A DNA stretch of 64,000 bases from Phoronis australis (GCA_002633005.1 NMRA01000011.1:294284-358283); one strand, 5' to 3'. Positions 13,001 through 28,000 are shown, counted from the stretch's first letter. Notes: generated from the sequence alone by a model not told the origin. Numbers and translations: made by a program.

Positions 13001-16000
13001 TGAAATTAAAATCTACGGACATTTTAATGCGGTGTTCTATGCTTCTAATTAAAACATCGGTTAATCTCGAAGAGGAACAAGGTAGTCGTGGGGTGGTAAC
13101 GACATGACGAAATGTTAAATCGTAAAGAAGCTGTTTTTGCAAATGACGAAATCAATCGCGTCCGGGCGATCGTTAAATATAGAATTACTATGACTGGTGA
13201 TGCGATCCGTGATGATCTGGTAACTTATTCACTATCGAAGCTTTAGAAGGCTTGTTTGCTTACCCGGAAGCAATACAGGAGAGTTGTGACTAACAGTAAA
13301 GTTGTCCAACACCGGATGTTGAGAATGAAGACGATGTTTTAGCGTAACATTACTGAATGCATCTTCTGCTCTGACGATTATGTCATAGGTACCCACTGCG
13401 GCGTACTGCTGAATCTTCGTCACCTCTTGCTCTGTTACGAGAAATGATAATAGGTTTTAGTACCCACGAGTGTAACAATGTAAGAATATGGCTTTTTCTC
13501 TGATCAGTTCTGGGAGGGAACATTTTTCCTCGTGACAAAAGTTTTTAGACTTTTTCCGCAAATGTCTGCACTGATTCTACTACTGTGTGCCATTGTATAC
13601 CCACATGATCAAGGTTTCATTGAAGCACTTCAATATTTTATTTGTTGGATTAATCCAGGGTTGACACAGTAGGGTGGCTTGAATACTTCTAACCTGGTTT
13701 TACTAAACCTGCTCCCTGGTTTAACAAAACCAGGCTTTCAGACTTTTAAACCACGTTGGTGAAATGCAAGTTAGGTCTAAAATTAGAACAGCTTTAGGAA
13801 GACCAAATTTAAGTCTTAAACCTGGTTTTTTTAACCACCTTTATGAAATCGGCTGTTAGATTCCTAGCTGTGCCACTCCAACATGGAACGGTCTACGAAA
13901 CCCACACTGACACAGCTGTACCGTAGACTTATGTAGTGATAAAAATAATGTTTGATTGTTTGGAGAACGTTGATCGCCTGCAAAAGTATTGATTTAGTTT
14001 CTCACCTGAATTTTGTACGATGTCGCTCTGGCCATTCCCGTAAGTCCAAAACAGTGTAACATTGTCTCCCGCGTCCATTGAAACTTTCACTGTAACGTTT
14101 TCGCTCGGCTTCGAGTGAGGCGGGTCGACTTGAAGAACTATGTTTTCGATTGGACGCAGTACTTCCACGCTCGTATTAACAACAAGGAAGCTGATGGGGT
14201 TGGAAATGGTCACCGATACATGAAAGGAACCGGGTGTACCAAACTGGATTGTGAAACCTTGCCCGGTGTATTCGATACGACCGCTTATTGCCTTGTTATC
14301 TATCGAGTACTCGTAAACTGCCAACACAGGAAGAGAGACAAGTGGATCTTGGATAAAACTAATCTCTCCTAAACCTTTGCCGTTAAGATATTTAACTGGA
14401 GAAACTGGCTTCAGGGTGATATTTGCTACTTTATTCAGAACATACACCGTTTGGAAAAGTATCTTCCGTGTTATTGGGTTACTAACGACGACACTTGTGT
14501 TGAAGCAATCTGGTGTGCTGTACAAGTGTGTCCTGTTGACAGACGAATTGCTCGGCCATTGTTCCCCGCTAGGTTGGCAGACTGTTTCATTCTCTCCGTC
14601 TCCGTAATCAAAGAGGATGCAAACGCTTGTGCCATCGTCTGCCGACACGGTGAACATGACGAAGTTGTTCAGACTCGTGACATTTTGATCTACAAACATT
14701 CGGACATTGGTGATGTATTTTTCAATGGAGAAGTTGGTGGCTAACACGAACGTTCCCAAAGCATTGGTTGCTGTCAAGACAAGTGGCAAATTTCCATATG
14801 ACGTCACTGAACTGATTTTCGTGCTTATGCCAGTCTGCATCGTTTCGTTAGCAAATACACTAAAATTTTGTCCGTTGAGTGATAAAGCAAAGGTTGCGTT
14901 ACCACCACTGTAAGTGAACGAGATGAAAATGGGTTGTCCAATTTCTGCACCTTCTTTGTCGAGTTTGACGTCAGTTATACGTTTTATCGCAACAACCGCT
15001 AACTCTGTCGATGCATTACTTATTTCGTTAATGCACGTCACAGTGACGTCAAAGTACCCAACATCAGTGTAGGTATAGTTCTTTGCCTTGCAAGCTTGGG
15101 AAGAATTTGATGAATGTGTGTAGAAGCTTTTGGAATCACCAAACTCCCAGACGCATACATATGCATCGCCGCTCACCACGCTCATGTTGAACCGGTTTTC
15201 TTCGCCAGTACCTGAAACGAAACGAAATCAGGTTCCCTTTGCATATCAAACAAAGTAGTGTGTAGCCTTGTTTCTGTGTTTACCTTAATTCTAGTTTCCA
15301 TTTTGCATATTCATAAAAAGCTGACACGAAGGATAACACAGTCTGTATCTTCATACCGAAATGGGATACCAATAACTTTAAGAAAACGTTCCCTTACGCT
15401 GACAGTGAGGTTACATTTCTAGCGCTCTCGGATCAATTGTAGTGACAAGTGGCTTTATGGAGCTTGCGCTGTTGGAGCCACTAAAATGACAGTATTGGTA
15501 TACGTACAGGTGTGGGTTCAATGGCGCTAGGACCAAGGCTACGACCTAGCTAAAATCTAGCCAAAGTCACGTGTTCTCATTTAAAAAAAAAACAATGCAA
15601 TATCTCACGTAATCTTGCAAAGTCTTGCTTTTTAGCGAGGTCCTAGCGTTACTGAACGGGAGGCAAATGTATATAGTCTGGACTTACGTTGGTCATTGAC
15701 TTCTACTGAAGAAGGTTGTGGCTGTTGAAATGGGAATGGGTTGTAAACTTACTAAATACGTTTGTAAATTCATGAAATGCTCATTGGGATCTGTGGTCTC
15801 CTATTAATGCACTCAACAGTTGAGAAAGTGCAGTTGAGAGGGAAAGCCTGGTTCAGTAGCCATTGACAGTTCGCGGTTGGACATAGAAAAAAATTTGAAC
15901 ATTGATCGTGTGTCAATTTAAAAGAGCTCGCACTTCCTCTTTAAGGATATTTCAAACCTAATTCACAAAATTTCACTGTGTATACAGTATTTCACATGTG

Positions 16001-19000
16001 TCTAGCAAAATACCTCATCTTCGTTCTTAGTGGAAACTGAAATACGAAACATTTGTTTCCTACTTATCCATGGCCAAATGTTACAGATCTGTAACTCAAT
16101 TAAGTCGAATCTCCCTTTTGGCATGTGCATTTCCCTTCATTCCCTGTGTCGCCATAAGATTGGTTTACCTAGTTGTACATAGCATGAAAAGACGACAAGG
16201 AAAACGAGGGATCTTGATCAGTGAGTTGCACGTCTGCGTACATACTACCGTTGGCCGCCGGCGTACGACATTACTAACACAGCAACTTGTGAACAAAGGT
16301 AAATCCTCACCAACCAAATTCATTCATTTCATCTGTAAATTGACGTTTTGCTGTTTCGATATCGTGCTCACGGTGCGTTCTTACCACATATACTGCGTTT
16401 CACAGTTGGTAACTTTTAGTTTTGACTTAAAAAGATGATAACGTTATAATAATAATGGCACATAAATATAAAATATATTTTAAGATCTCTGCTAATTTTT
16501 CTTTTACAAAATGCCTACTTTTATTTGTTGACATAGCCTGGGTTTTTCGATATGAGGTAGAATAGAGGTCACTAAATGAGGTTTGAGATATTAGGTTTTT
16601 CCGCAAGGCAGACGTGAGCACCAGCAACTGTGTGTCAATTAGTAGGCTTTCGACATGAGATTAGTTTGAATAGCTTGAGAAAATCCTGAAGGAATCATGC
16701 AAAACAGGCGCCCGTTCCCTACACGCAATACACGAAAATGTATGATCCCGCAAATCTTTGAGAAACCGCCATGCATGCACAGACAGCATGTGATAACACT
16801 ACAATGTAATTGGTCATAACTCGCAAGTCATGCGTTTACAGAACTCAGTTCACGGACTTGTCCTAATGAGGACTACACTTGATATAAACGAGTGTGTGCA
16901 GATTAATGGAAACACACTTTATTTTTTTTGCTTTAGTTGTCTTTGTGCGCGTATGAAACTTATATTTTACGCACAGGCGTTTAGACAACGCGAACACAAG
17001 ACAAGATGAAAATCACGTTATCTGAATAACCTGGACGCCAGATGTCGCGAGCAGATGTGGCGATGCCAGTAGATCAAAGCAGTGAAGAACATGACAATGA
17101 AGACTAAAAAATCAGAGGAAACAACTATCAGAGGTCGTGTAATATAGATCGATGCCTCGGGGTTATCGGGTCGTATATAGCTCGATTGGATAAAGCAAGG
17201 TTAAAAGCGTTGCTCTTTCTCCGACCATACGGTCTGATATCATCTTCGGGATGGGTACATGTTTTCATATACTTTCTCTTTTGAACCTAAGTACATATGC
17301 ACTCCTTCGTTTTAACCTATCAAGCACATGAACAGTAAAAGCTACCTCTTACAGATAAAGTTAATCATCATTACCCACAATATTTGGTCCAGATAAAACC
17401 AGCCCTTCTATAGCTTCCCTCACTACCACGACGGTTTCGTTCTCCCTGTCACTAATAGCATTGGACGCCTTTACCATAATTACGTAACTTCCAGCCTTTC
17501 TGAACTCGTGCGTTACGAAGGGGTAGCTTGTCGTTGACAGAGTACCGTTTATGTTCCACGCGTAGGTGATGCCGTTGCCTAAAATGAACACGGATGACAG
17601 AATCACCACTTTTTAAAAGTCATAAAATTAAAAATGGTTTTAATTATTCGAACAACACAGTGTCTCATTTGTATATTACTGAAGCACCAGTACTGCATTA
17701 CATAAAAGAATGCCTCCGTTGGGTATATACCGGCAAGACCAAGACGCGGAGCCATTTTAGATGCTATGTCTCATTGAACCGTGAATATTTAAATTTGTAG
17801 GAAGCGCCACCTTGTGACTTGCTGTAGAACTGTGTGTACAAGTATAATCAGGAAAAGAAACAATTTGTAAAGAAATAGCGGTTTTAAAGAAAACACCACA
17901 ACTGATACACTTACAAACAAGTTTAAATGTACAGAAAACCCTAGTAATTCCAAATACTATGCAATCTTTATTTGATAGTGAAATGAAAAAATAATAAAAA
18001 CTGTGACTTGATGATATATTACCATACTCATTTACATAAAAATAGTTTCGCGAAACGAGACTTTCGCTAGATTGTAATGCTAACTGCTTCTCGGGTGGTT
18101 TCCGGCACACCGGAAGATCCGGAGTTGTTCAGTGCTTCATGTGTATATTCACAACTTAATGAGACATAACATCTTTAATTTTAGCAGTGAAGCCCCAGTA
18201 CATACCGTGGAGTGCGGCACGTGATTTATTAAGCGTTCCGAGCGATTGGCCAACTTCTGAGACACTTGCTGCAATCTCCAGTTTGTTGAAGACTGGAGGT
18301 GTGTAAATCCTGGAAACTAGCTAGTGGCAATCCCAAACAAAGTGTGGTGTCTGGGGCCTCAAGAGTCGTGATTCTGAGTTGGTTTTACTCACCTGAGTGT
18401 GGAAGAAGGCGAAAGGTTGCAGACTGATTAACGGCAACATAGTCTGGACCAACTATTGTGGTGTCATTGATACCGTCTGTCACCATCATTGTGGCATTTA
18501 CTTCAGCTGACGAAGCAATTAGTTTCGTTTGAAGTTTCACACGAATGGTTTTATTGCCGACGTCTGCAAACGTGTGCCTAAATTTAACGCTTGTTGGACT
18601 AGTGACGATGGCTCTGACCATAGACTGTGTACCCGCAGCGGTTAGATTTGTCTGCGTGTAAACCTGGGAGCCCCCGAGCACTTTGAAGTCGGTCAGGGTG
18701 TCATCGGTTATATTTTGTACAGCGATGATGTGCTTGTCACTTTCATATCCTAGTATGTCTCCTTTCTTCAGCTTAAAATAGTGTGACTGGTTTAAACGAA
18801 GAATTTGATAACCCGTGCAACAAACGTTCTCTGTGACTGAATGTTTCAATCTATAGCCCGTTGGCGCTTTGATGGAAGAGTATCGCTCGGAAACAGATTC
18901 ATTACACGTTGTNTAGTTCTGCTTGTCGCGTCGGCTGTTGGTATCATTATCTCGATTTATTACCCACAACGCGTGACTGGACAAAGCCTTTTCAAATTAG

Positions 19001-22000
19001 CCCGGTGGAGCGTGAGACCCCTGAGGTCCCAATCGAGTCCTCACGACAACTTCGCGTTATGTGGTCACATTAATAGGAAGATTAGTGACAGGCGATCGAG
19101 TTCGGACCGAGGAGACTAGTAGCATAGAGAGTGACGACCGGGATCAGTTGGCAGCCCACTGTTAAAGTAGAAAGGGCCCTACATAGCTGATCAACCTGGC
19201 TTTCGAAAATATAGACCCGACACTGATAGCGCGCGCTGGTAAGATAGTGTGCTTACTTTCGAAATCCTAGCGAAATCTGCTTTTACATTTGCGTGATCTC
19301 GTCAAGTACGCGCCTCTGTATGACTTGACGTTCTGTGCTACGACAGGAAACTTACACTTAATAAACGTAATTTCTTAACTGCTTCATGTAATAAAGTAAT
19401 AGGCCTACCTATAGTTACATTATTATATTATTTTGGAAATGGTCATATTCCTTCAAGGTCGTTATCTGAAAATGAGCATTACCTTAAAAGTGACAGTCCC
19501 GGTGCCGATTGCCATGTATTCGAATTCTGTGACGTAGGAGTCTTGATGCACCTCCGCTGACGGAATTACTCGGTTAAAGTCTGATGTTGAAACGTGTCGT
19601 GAAGGGTCGCCTTCGGGCGTGACAGGTCCCACGCCTTCAATCAGTGGATCTGAAAGGAGTTGGAATAGAACAGACATCGATTTTTTTTAATAAAATGTGT
19701 ATGTAACGCCGCACGTGATATTGAAACGGTTTTGGCAGAGACATCTGGGGCATGCTCGCCCGGTCGTAGCTAAGCGGTCATGCAGTGTTTCTGTTAAGAG
19801 AAGCGAAACACGTTGACAGAAAGCGTGATGTTACATTACTTTGGTCGTCTAGGAGATTCTGACCCTGACTACTTCTCTATGGGAAATCTCATTAAGTCAA
19901 AAGTAGTGACTGGAAAATCACGAGTTAAACTCTTGTTTTAGAAAACACATGCTAATCTGTACTGTATGGTTCACGAACCCTGTGACCTGAGCTCCAGATT
20001 TCAAAAAGTTGTTTTTGTGGGTATTACTGTTTTGAACACAAATTTCAGTGCAAGGGAATAGGCCACCGCCATATTGTCTGTGTTCACTTTGGAGTGGTTG
20101 CTAGGGAGTGACGTACACACTTTCCGAGACGGACCCTATTTAACTAACGTTATGTTTATCTCAGACCGTATTCACACTCAACGACCCAAGATCTTTATAA
20201 ACAACTTGATATGCGGAACAGTAGATCGGTAAAAGTGTAGTCTTAGCTACCATTTGGTGCCACAAGCTTTGATAAAACTGGCCCCTGGATTCTGTTGGCG
20301 AAATAATGATCTCGTCTAGTACTCTGGTTTGATTTGATTAGCGCTTCTTAAAAGTTTTATGTATAATGTATAACCTCGTTTTCTGATACAGAATGCCATA
20401 ATTGACTAGCATTGTGATTGACACAAGCTGAGAACCGTACAATCCAAATTGAAAGCAGTAGTATCTTCCTGTCAAACAAAAGTGACATTTTCGTAGAGTG
20501 AAATGCAAATTGGGTGATATTTGATGTCAATTAGCCGATCAATACCGATCAAATAGATTTTAAATACGTGTGCATTAACGTACAAGTTACCTTGCACTTG
20601 GCTGCTTTCTGACAACAAAATCTGACATTTCGGTGGTTGAGAAAGCTTTTAGGAAAAGGGATCATTCGAACACACTTCTGTCCCAGGCCTATATCCGACA
20701 TGTTTTTTCAACGAAAATTTTGTTCAGGTGTTTCGCATATAGGCGCATACGCCAAACCTTGGCTAGTAGGCGCAGGTGGGTATCTCTTCCCCATGTGAAT
20801 GGTTGAAACTGGGCATATTTTGCACGTACTTTTGTCCATAATTTCAAATTCAATGCACACATACTTCTTACCGTTTTATAGTTAACGGAGTCACTTTTCA
20901 TTCTCATAACGTTTAAAAAATTGTTTCCTGCTTTTACCCATGTATTTCACACAAAGGCGCGTGTGCCTAATTCCGGATTAAGGCACAGCGGATAGATATA
21001 GTCTCATGGACCGTGCATATACAGTAATTCGGCGCATGCAATCACGACTAAATATCCATTTTTTCCTACTTCAATCCGTTTCAATTCTGGCTAAATCTCC
21101 ACAAAAGCTGTTCATTGGCTGCGCAGCACTTAAAAAGTGAGGGCTATATCCCCAGCCCCCCTTGTGGTGCACCGCCCATAGACCATGGGCGGCGCAGCAC
21201 TGAAAAAAGTGGGAGGCTATAGCCCCCAACTCCCTATGGTGCGGCGTCTAGTTTATTTTGAACACTGTAACTGTTCTAGCTTTTACGGCAGTAGTGTTGT
21301 TCTGTTAACGCTGGACTAAACTCCTACTGTTGACATTACTATCAGCTTTATTCTCACGCAATCTGATGCGGTAGATCAATGACACTACTGGCTTTTTGCC
21401 AAATTGCAACGTGCACACGCATCTATAAATAGTTAATATTGCCTTATTATGCCTGATATTTGTAAAGCTAATAGTAAGATGTGACGGAACAATTTGATAA
21501 CACCACTCTTCAGCCACAGTAATCCAAGAAAAATATGAATAAAAACTACAACTTTTCTAAAATATAACGAGATGTTTCGACGGTAAAACACCCACCATTG
21601 TCAATCTCTATTCAGAGAATGGATGCCAGGATGGCTACAGGTACAGTACACAGAAAATTCCAAAAACGCACAAAAATGCCAGAACAGGATTGGCAAGCAA
21701 ACATTGTGTGTGTGTGTTTTTTTGTTTTTTTTTTTTTAATTTTATGTCTGTAATTGTACATGTAGCCATCCTGGCATCCATTCTCTGAAGAAAGCTTGAC
21801 AATGGTGGAAGTTTTTCCGCCGAAAGGTGTCGAAACATTTTAGAAAAGTTGTCTTTATTCAAACTTTACTTGTGTTCGTCAGCACAAATTCAAGAAAACA
21901 ACGCTTTGGTACTCACTGTCAATATTCATATTTTAACAAGTAAAAACGTCTAGTATATACATACGTACACACACACGCGCACGTGCATACATATACGCAT

Positions 22001-22012
22001 CTTAACGCGTAT

Positions 22013-22046
<34 letters not shown>

Positions 22047-25000
22047 ACGTACATACATGCATACATACATGGACACCTTATTCACGCAGTCGCCTTTTCA
22101 GTAATGAGCCTCTTTTCAGGTTTAAAAACAAAGCATTTGAGCCATAAATGTGAGCATGCGAAACAAAATTACGCTTTGCGTTGTGATTAAGCGGAGAATG
22201 TATTGTTTTTAAAACCTAAAAAGGGGCTCATTTTCAAATGACGACTGAGTGAATAAAGTGTATGTACACCGTAGAGTGTGATAACTTAAGGAGAAGGCAA
22301 CCTTTTGTCATGTCATTTTTAGTACAAAATATAGTTCGTTGATTATCCCAGACATATTTTTCAGTTAATAAAGGCTTCCCGTTATTTTATCAATTAGTTG
22401 TGAATTACTCCGGAAGTGACGTTGTGGGGGTAAGGATTTCTCGCCATTTTTTTTTCATATAGTATGACTGTGTGAGCTATCGAGTCAGTCATTGTTTTAC
22501 CTCGATTGCGATAAGTTCGGTCGTCGTTTGCGTTTGTTTACGAGTCGGTCAATATGCCCCACGGTTGCTGCATACCGGGCTGGGCTCGTTATTTTCTCAC
22601 GCGCACCTTAGGTATGCAATTGCATCGCTTTCCGAAAGATGGCACACTCCACTCGTTCGTGTGAAAAATGCAGCGTTACCCGTCCATGCAACGTACAAAA
22701 CAATGAAGAATTACCGAGCGAGTGGCAAGCATTTTCTACCGTCGCATTACAAAAGAGATGTGTAGGCGGAATTAATGAAGGTTCCTGCAAAACAACGCTG
22801 TTGCTTCCTCGCATTGCCACTTCACCACCCCTGAGAAGCCGAGAAGTGCATTTTTGAAGCGAGAAGCCTCCCGGGCTGTGGCCTCTACAGTTACTGGAGG
22901 CCCTTCATCTTCTGTCACCCGTGCCTAAGAACGTACCCACAGAGCGTACAATTCCGAGAACTAGTAGTGATTCGTCCTGTGCTGGTGTTGTCTCCAGTCC
23001 AGAGCCTTTAAGCAGCCCTGCAGCGATGTTGCGTAATGGGAATGAAAACAGACCCATTTTGACAACGAGCGAGGAGGACAGTTCGTCGTCATTTCCGGAG
23101 TAGGGAACGACTAAATAATAAATTTACGGAAAGCCGTAATGGAATGAAACATGTGTCTGGGATAATCAACGAACCGTATTTTTACTAAAAATGACATGAA
23201 AAAATGTTGTCTCCTCCCTTTTATAGAACATATGATGCAGCTAAAAATGCTTCTCTCTGAACCCGAACTCCGTTAATGTTTAGATATTTCCTTTACTACA
23301 AGTGCAAACTCAAAATGAGTGTCTGCTCGACCATGTTATAGTTTATGCGAGTGCGTTTCTAGTCCAACTTCTCACTTTATGGCATTCGGATTCGCGATAG
23401 AAACCCGAGTCGAGCATTCGAAGTCCTGCAAGACCATTTCTATTGTTTAAATAAGAAATGTGACCACTATCCAACCATTCAAGAGGATTGATCAGACAGA
23501 ACGCTTTCATCTGATATCTCCGTGTATGGTATGAGGTAGGACAAGTGGGCTATTTTTGGAATCAACTTCACCTGAAAATTTACTAAGTAACGTGATCTAA
23601 CAGTAATATTACCTGGTATTAGTATCGTCTGGCTTGCTTCATTTCCGAATTCGATGCTTGCGGACACAGATGTTCCAGTGTATACTGAAGCTGTGCATTC
23701 AACCTCCTCAAACGTCGCTGTCAAATTTGGACAGGATAGATCTACTCTGCCAACCGGAGACAGGACGGAAACGCCAGTCGTCGCGGCGATTTGCTACAAA
23801 CAAATCATTACAAATCATGTATGTGACCGTCTCAATTTTCTTGAATTTCGCTTTTCTTGGTTGAACAGACAACTAGCTCAACTGCAAGCAACTGGTCGTT
23901 TAAAGTGTGGTAATTAAAGGCTATTTTCCATACAGATAACTTCGCTACAATCGAAGCTTCGAAGTTAACTCTGGTTAATCCCGTTCACAATTTTAGTGCA
24001 GCAAAATTATCACAAGGCGGCGCTAATATGACCTTCACGTTTTGCAAATACGGACGTCATTCTGACACTTTCAGTAATTTTTTAAGGAAAGAATCCAGCT
24101 TATATTGCCAAAATAACAAATATTGGAGCAAAATATTAACAAATAGTAACTAGTTACTGTCCGCGAACGCAGTGACACCTGCCGATAACTTCGGTGAAAT
24201 CGAAGTTAAGTATTCTCATTATACCGAAGCGTCGACGCTTCGCTATTAAGTTCACCTCTTAAGTTTGGACTAGTGATGTTGACTTCGATAAAAGACGGAA
24301 GTTAAGTGGTCCCACTAACAGAAGCTTCGGTAATACCGAAATTGCAAAGGTGACATGAGCAAAACGTCACATAGGTTTGTGTGTATAAGCCGATACAGAC
24401 ATGAAATTTACCCGTTTTTTTCTTGCAAATTTTGTCAATTTTTATCGTATCTGAAATCCAATGTTCTCTGGCAGACTACGCTCGATTGCGTCTTCGCTTG
24501 TCAACTCGGCTCTCTTTCAGTTGACGTCGGAAGGGTCGTTTTTAATTAAGAGAAACGTGTCAGTGAGTCAATTGGCCGACAGGATCTCAATTCTGTAGAC
24601 CAATGTGAACGCCTTGTGGATTGCGTAAGCATTTACTGTCCTTTCTTGATTTGACTGCTTGAGGGGCTCCACTTTCGCGTGAGATTTCGTCTTCAACCTC
24701 AGTACATTACTCGAGTAGAGTAGGGATTGATCTACACAGCAAATTGCATTCAGTTTAACCGAACACAGAAATTATCCGTTGGCTAGAGTAATGCAATAAC
24801 AGCGCGTCAATGAAAAATTTTATACGCCGGAATGACACGGGTCATTCCTAAGATTTCTTCTTCTTCTTCAGCGTTCCCGGCCTTGTAGCTTAGACAGTCA
24901 GTCTGGTCTTTTGGGCGAAGTCTGCAGTTTGCCGCAATGATGCCGTTGGGCCCCACAGTTTTACCTCGAGTTCCATCGGACTGGGCCATGTTTGGCGCCT

Positions 25001-28000
25001 TAGGGAATCGAACGTAGGGCAGCTCTGCAGTAAATGCTGAAGTGTCCTAAGATAATTCCCGAAGGTACACGCTCAAATCGTTAGTTGGGGTACAAATGCT
25101 ACGTATTATTAAAGAGAAACGAATCCTTTATATACAGGTAGTGGTATGAAATGGAGGCTCGGTGTTGGGGAAATCTGGGTTGTGTTCCCCAGAAAAAAAT
25201 TTTGGCGAGAAAAGTGACATCGCCCAACACCACATGGTATCAGGCAAGTAAAATATAAGCAGTTCGGTACCTTACTCACGAGCAGAAGCAAAATGGATGC
25301 CACTGAAATGATGGGGCGGCGAGGCTTGAACGTTGAATTATGTGACTAAGGTGTAAGTAAACGTTATTTCCATTCTTAAGGCCAAGACCTGTCGCAGCGA
25401 GTGTCCTGCGACTGTTTCACGTTTACTGAACGTATCACGCCCCCAATCGACGCGTAAACATGAAAGTAACGCCGTGAGCAGACTAGACTGAACCATTAAC
25501 AATAATACATGGACCACCAACTCTGTATATTCTCAAAGCACAAAGTTTGTGAGCTTGCGCACAAACCGCCACCACCGCGACGTTACAATTCATTGGTGTT
25601 TTGTACGTTTTAATTCCGGCAAGTACATCGTCTGCTCAGGGAAGCTGAGCTATGCACTAGAAAGGAGTGGCTTCTCCTCTCGGAATTCCATAAGAAAATA
25701 TTGGACTTGCAAATAAGTTATCTATGATCTAAGCTACAACCAACATTCATCGTTTTGTAGCTAGTTTGGACTGTCTTTGCTATTAGAAAAGTTGTCAACT
25801 GAGAAAATAAACTAATTTGGAGTTTAGCAACAGTTATTTGCTTTCCGGCACAATACATCCCCTTACATTGAATGTTTTGTTGACGTCAGTTGCGTGAACA
25901 TGAATAGCATAGACGCCCGGTATGGGAAATTGGAGAGTAAAATTCAATGACGTCAGCCATTCTCCTCGTCCTGTGCCGTCTCCTTTATCCACTTGATACG
26001 TCATGCTGTCTGAGTTGGCAGATACTTGAAATAGATGCTCGGTCGAGGTCTTCAAATATCCTCTTGGGTAGGCATTTACTGTTAAGTTCTGAAATGAATA
26101 ATAGAACAAGCGAATCGCATTAATTTTCCCCCACAAACTTATTGCCAGTTTCTGTTCCTCAGTTTTTATTATATGGGCCCCGTTTTATCAAAGGTCGTAC
26201 GCCCGGTCGCAGATAAGACCGTCGTAAGCACATTATTGCGAACACGACGCCGCATTTATTTATTTAATAGAGTGAAACATTGCAATTAACACTAAGATCA
26301 GATACTTTTTCTTGTCGAGACGCCTTCATGAGCCGCGTTAATTAACTGCGTGTAATTACAGCAAGTTACGACCGTCTCAGCTAAAGGAGATGACTGTATT
26401 TCGTTTTTGATTTGCGGACAGGCACGCGTATTATTTTGTGCACTGCCTGTTGGATCAAATCAACAGTTAAAAAACGGATGATGCGATTTGGGATTGGCCG
26501 GCTGAGGCATTTCCCATCTACATGTACTCTTCAAGTTCTGTCGCTTTCTGTTAAGTATTGAAGTTGTGACGATTGTTGTCTTTGATCATCGTCTCTCTGT
26601 TGTTGAAAATAGATGAACTGGAGTCCACACAAAACGAAGTACATAGCCTTGTGTCACGTTGATAATCGACTAGTTGAAATTGTTACCATGTTTGAACGTT
26701 ATTAATGTCATGTGCGTGAGTTTATATAATTAGCAAGCTGTGTAATTCTGTCATGTATAAAAAGGTGGTCAATTTATAGATCAGTTTGTTGGTATTTCTC
26801 TGATAAAATACCTACGATAATTCAGTTTGCTTGTCGCATACCAAGAAATAACGATTCATTATATTATTCAAACATGGCTATTCTCATTTTTACAAAACGG
26901 CAAATTGATTGTCATGTCACGCGACCGTGGGACACTGCCGATATTGTAGTGCCGTTTCAGATAAATACGCGTAGTCTTCGTTTTGATATTGTCATATTGA
27001 TTTAAACACTAGTCTTTCCAACAATTTTAAGGGCGTGTCACCAGTCGGAACAGGTCGTCATTAGTCTCCCAATTAACAGAAAGGTATTATGACAGGTAAC
27101 ACCCCCAATTGCATTCAGTTGCTCGATACATCCTGCCACTGCAAAAATGTAATAATACACTATTGGAGATGCAACCATGCACGACTGGTCGTGTCACCGT
27201 GTAAGACCTGTATACGACTTTTTACGTGAGACGTTTTGAACATGTCCATCAACCTAGCTACGACCACTTTTGGTTTGGCGATGACTCACTACCCCTACAG
27301 TCACGATTTTACATCGATATCGTAGCTTGGTCTTAAGGGCGCTGTGACCGAACTTAAGACCTTTGATATGGGGCTTCTTAAGACCGGGCGTGCAACCTTT
27401 GATAAAACAGGTATCTGATTCAGTACCAGTAATTGACGTAACACTAACACGAATTTTCAGAAGACTGCAATATTTATTTGAAGTTTTCCCATGGCGTGTT
27501 TTTTGTGACAAATGTAATTTAAAACGTGGCTCCGAGACAACGATTTAAACTTTAATTTGGTTAACATGTTTTATTTTAACGTAGTTCCCACTTGAATATA
27601 TTCTTAAAAAGAAAAATTGAAATCTTCTGTACCTCGAAAGTTCAAAATCTATCTTTAATTTTGCATCATGTAATTTTTTACTGTTTGTTCTTTTGCGTTG
27701 CATTGATTATTTTATTAATTTATAACTTTTATGAAATTGAATTGATACGCACAGTAATAATTTCTAGTTATCTTGGATGTCTCTGGTTTCAGGGTCTTAT
27801 ACCATACACAGCCATCCAGAATCATTCATGCTATTATTTTGTGTTTTTTATTTTTGTGCATTTCTATTCTTAAGAAACGTTTTCTCTCTGTAGGGCTCGG
27901 GTATCGGGTGTTAAATCCAATATACGGATACTTATTACCAAAACTGTAAAGTAAACCTGAATGGTTCAACGAATTATCGCGCCCTCTAAATCTTTCACTT

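Noticed and set aside
14115-14913. Several plus-strand open frames
   Set aside because: Antisense shadows of the large PKD exon, which has clear domains and splice signals.
24807-24989. Minus frame beginning MAQSDGTRGKTVGPNG
   Set aside because: It lies inside the SINE-like unit with target duplications; read as incidental.
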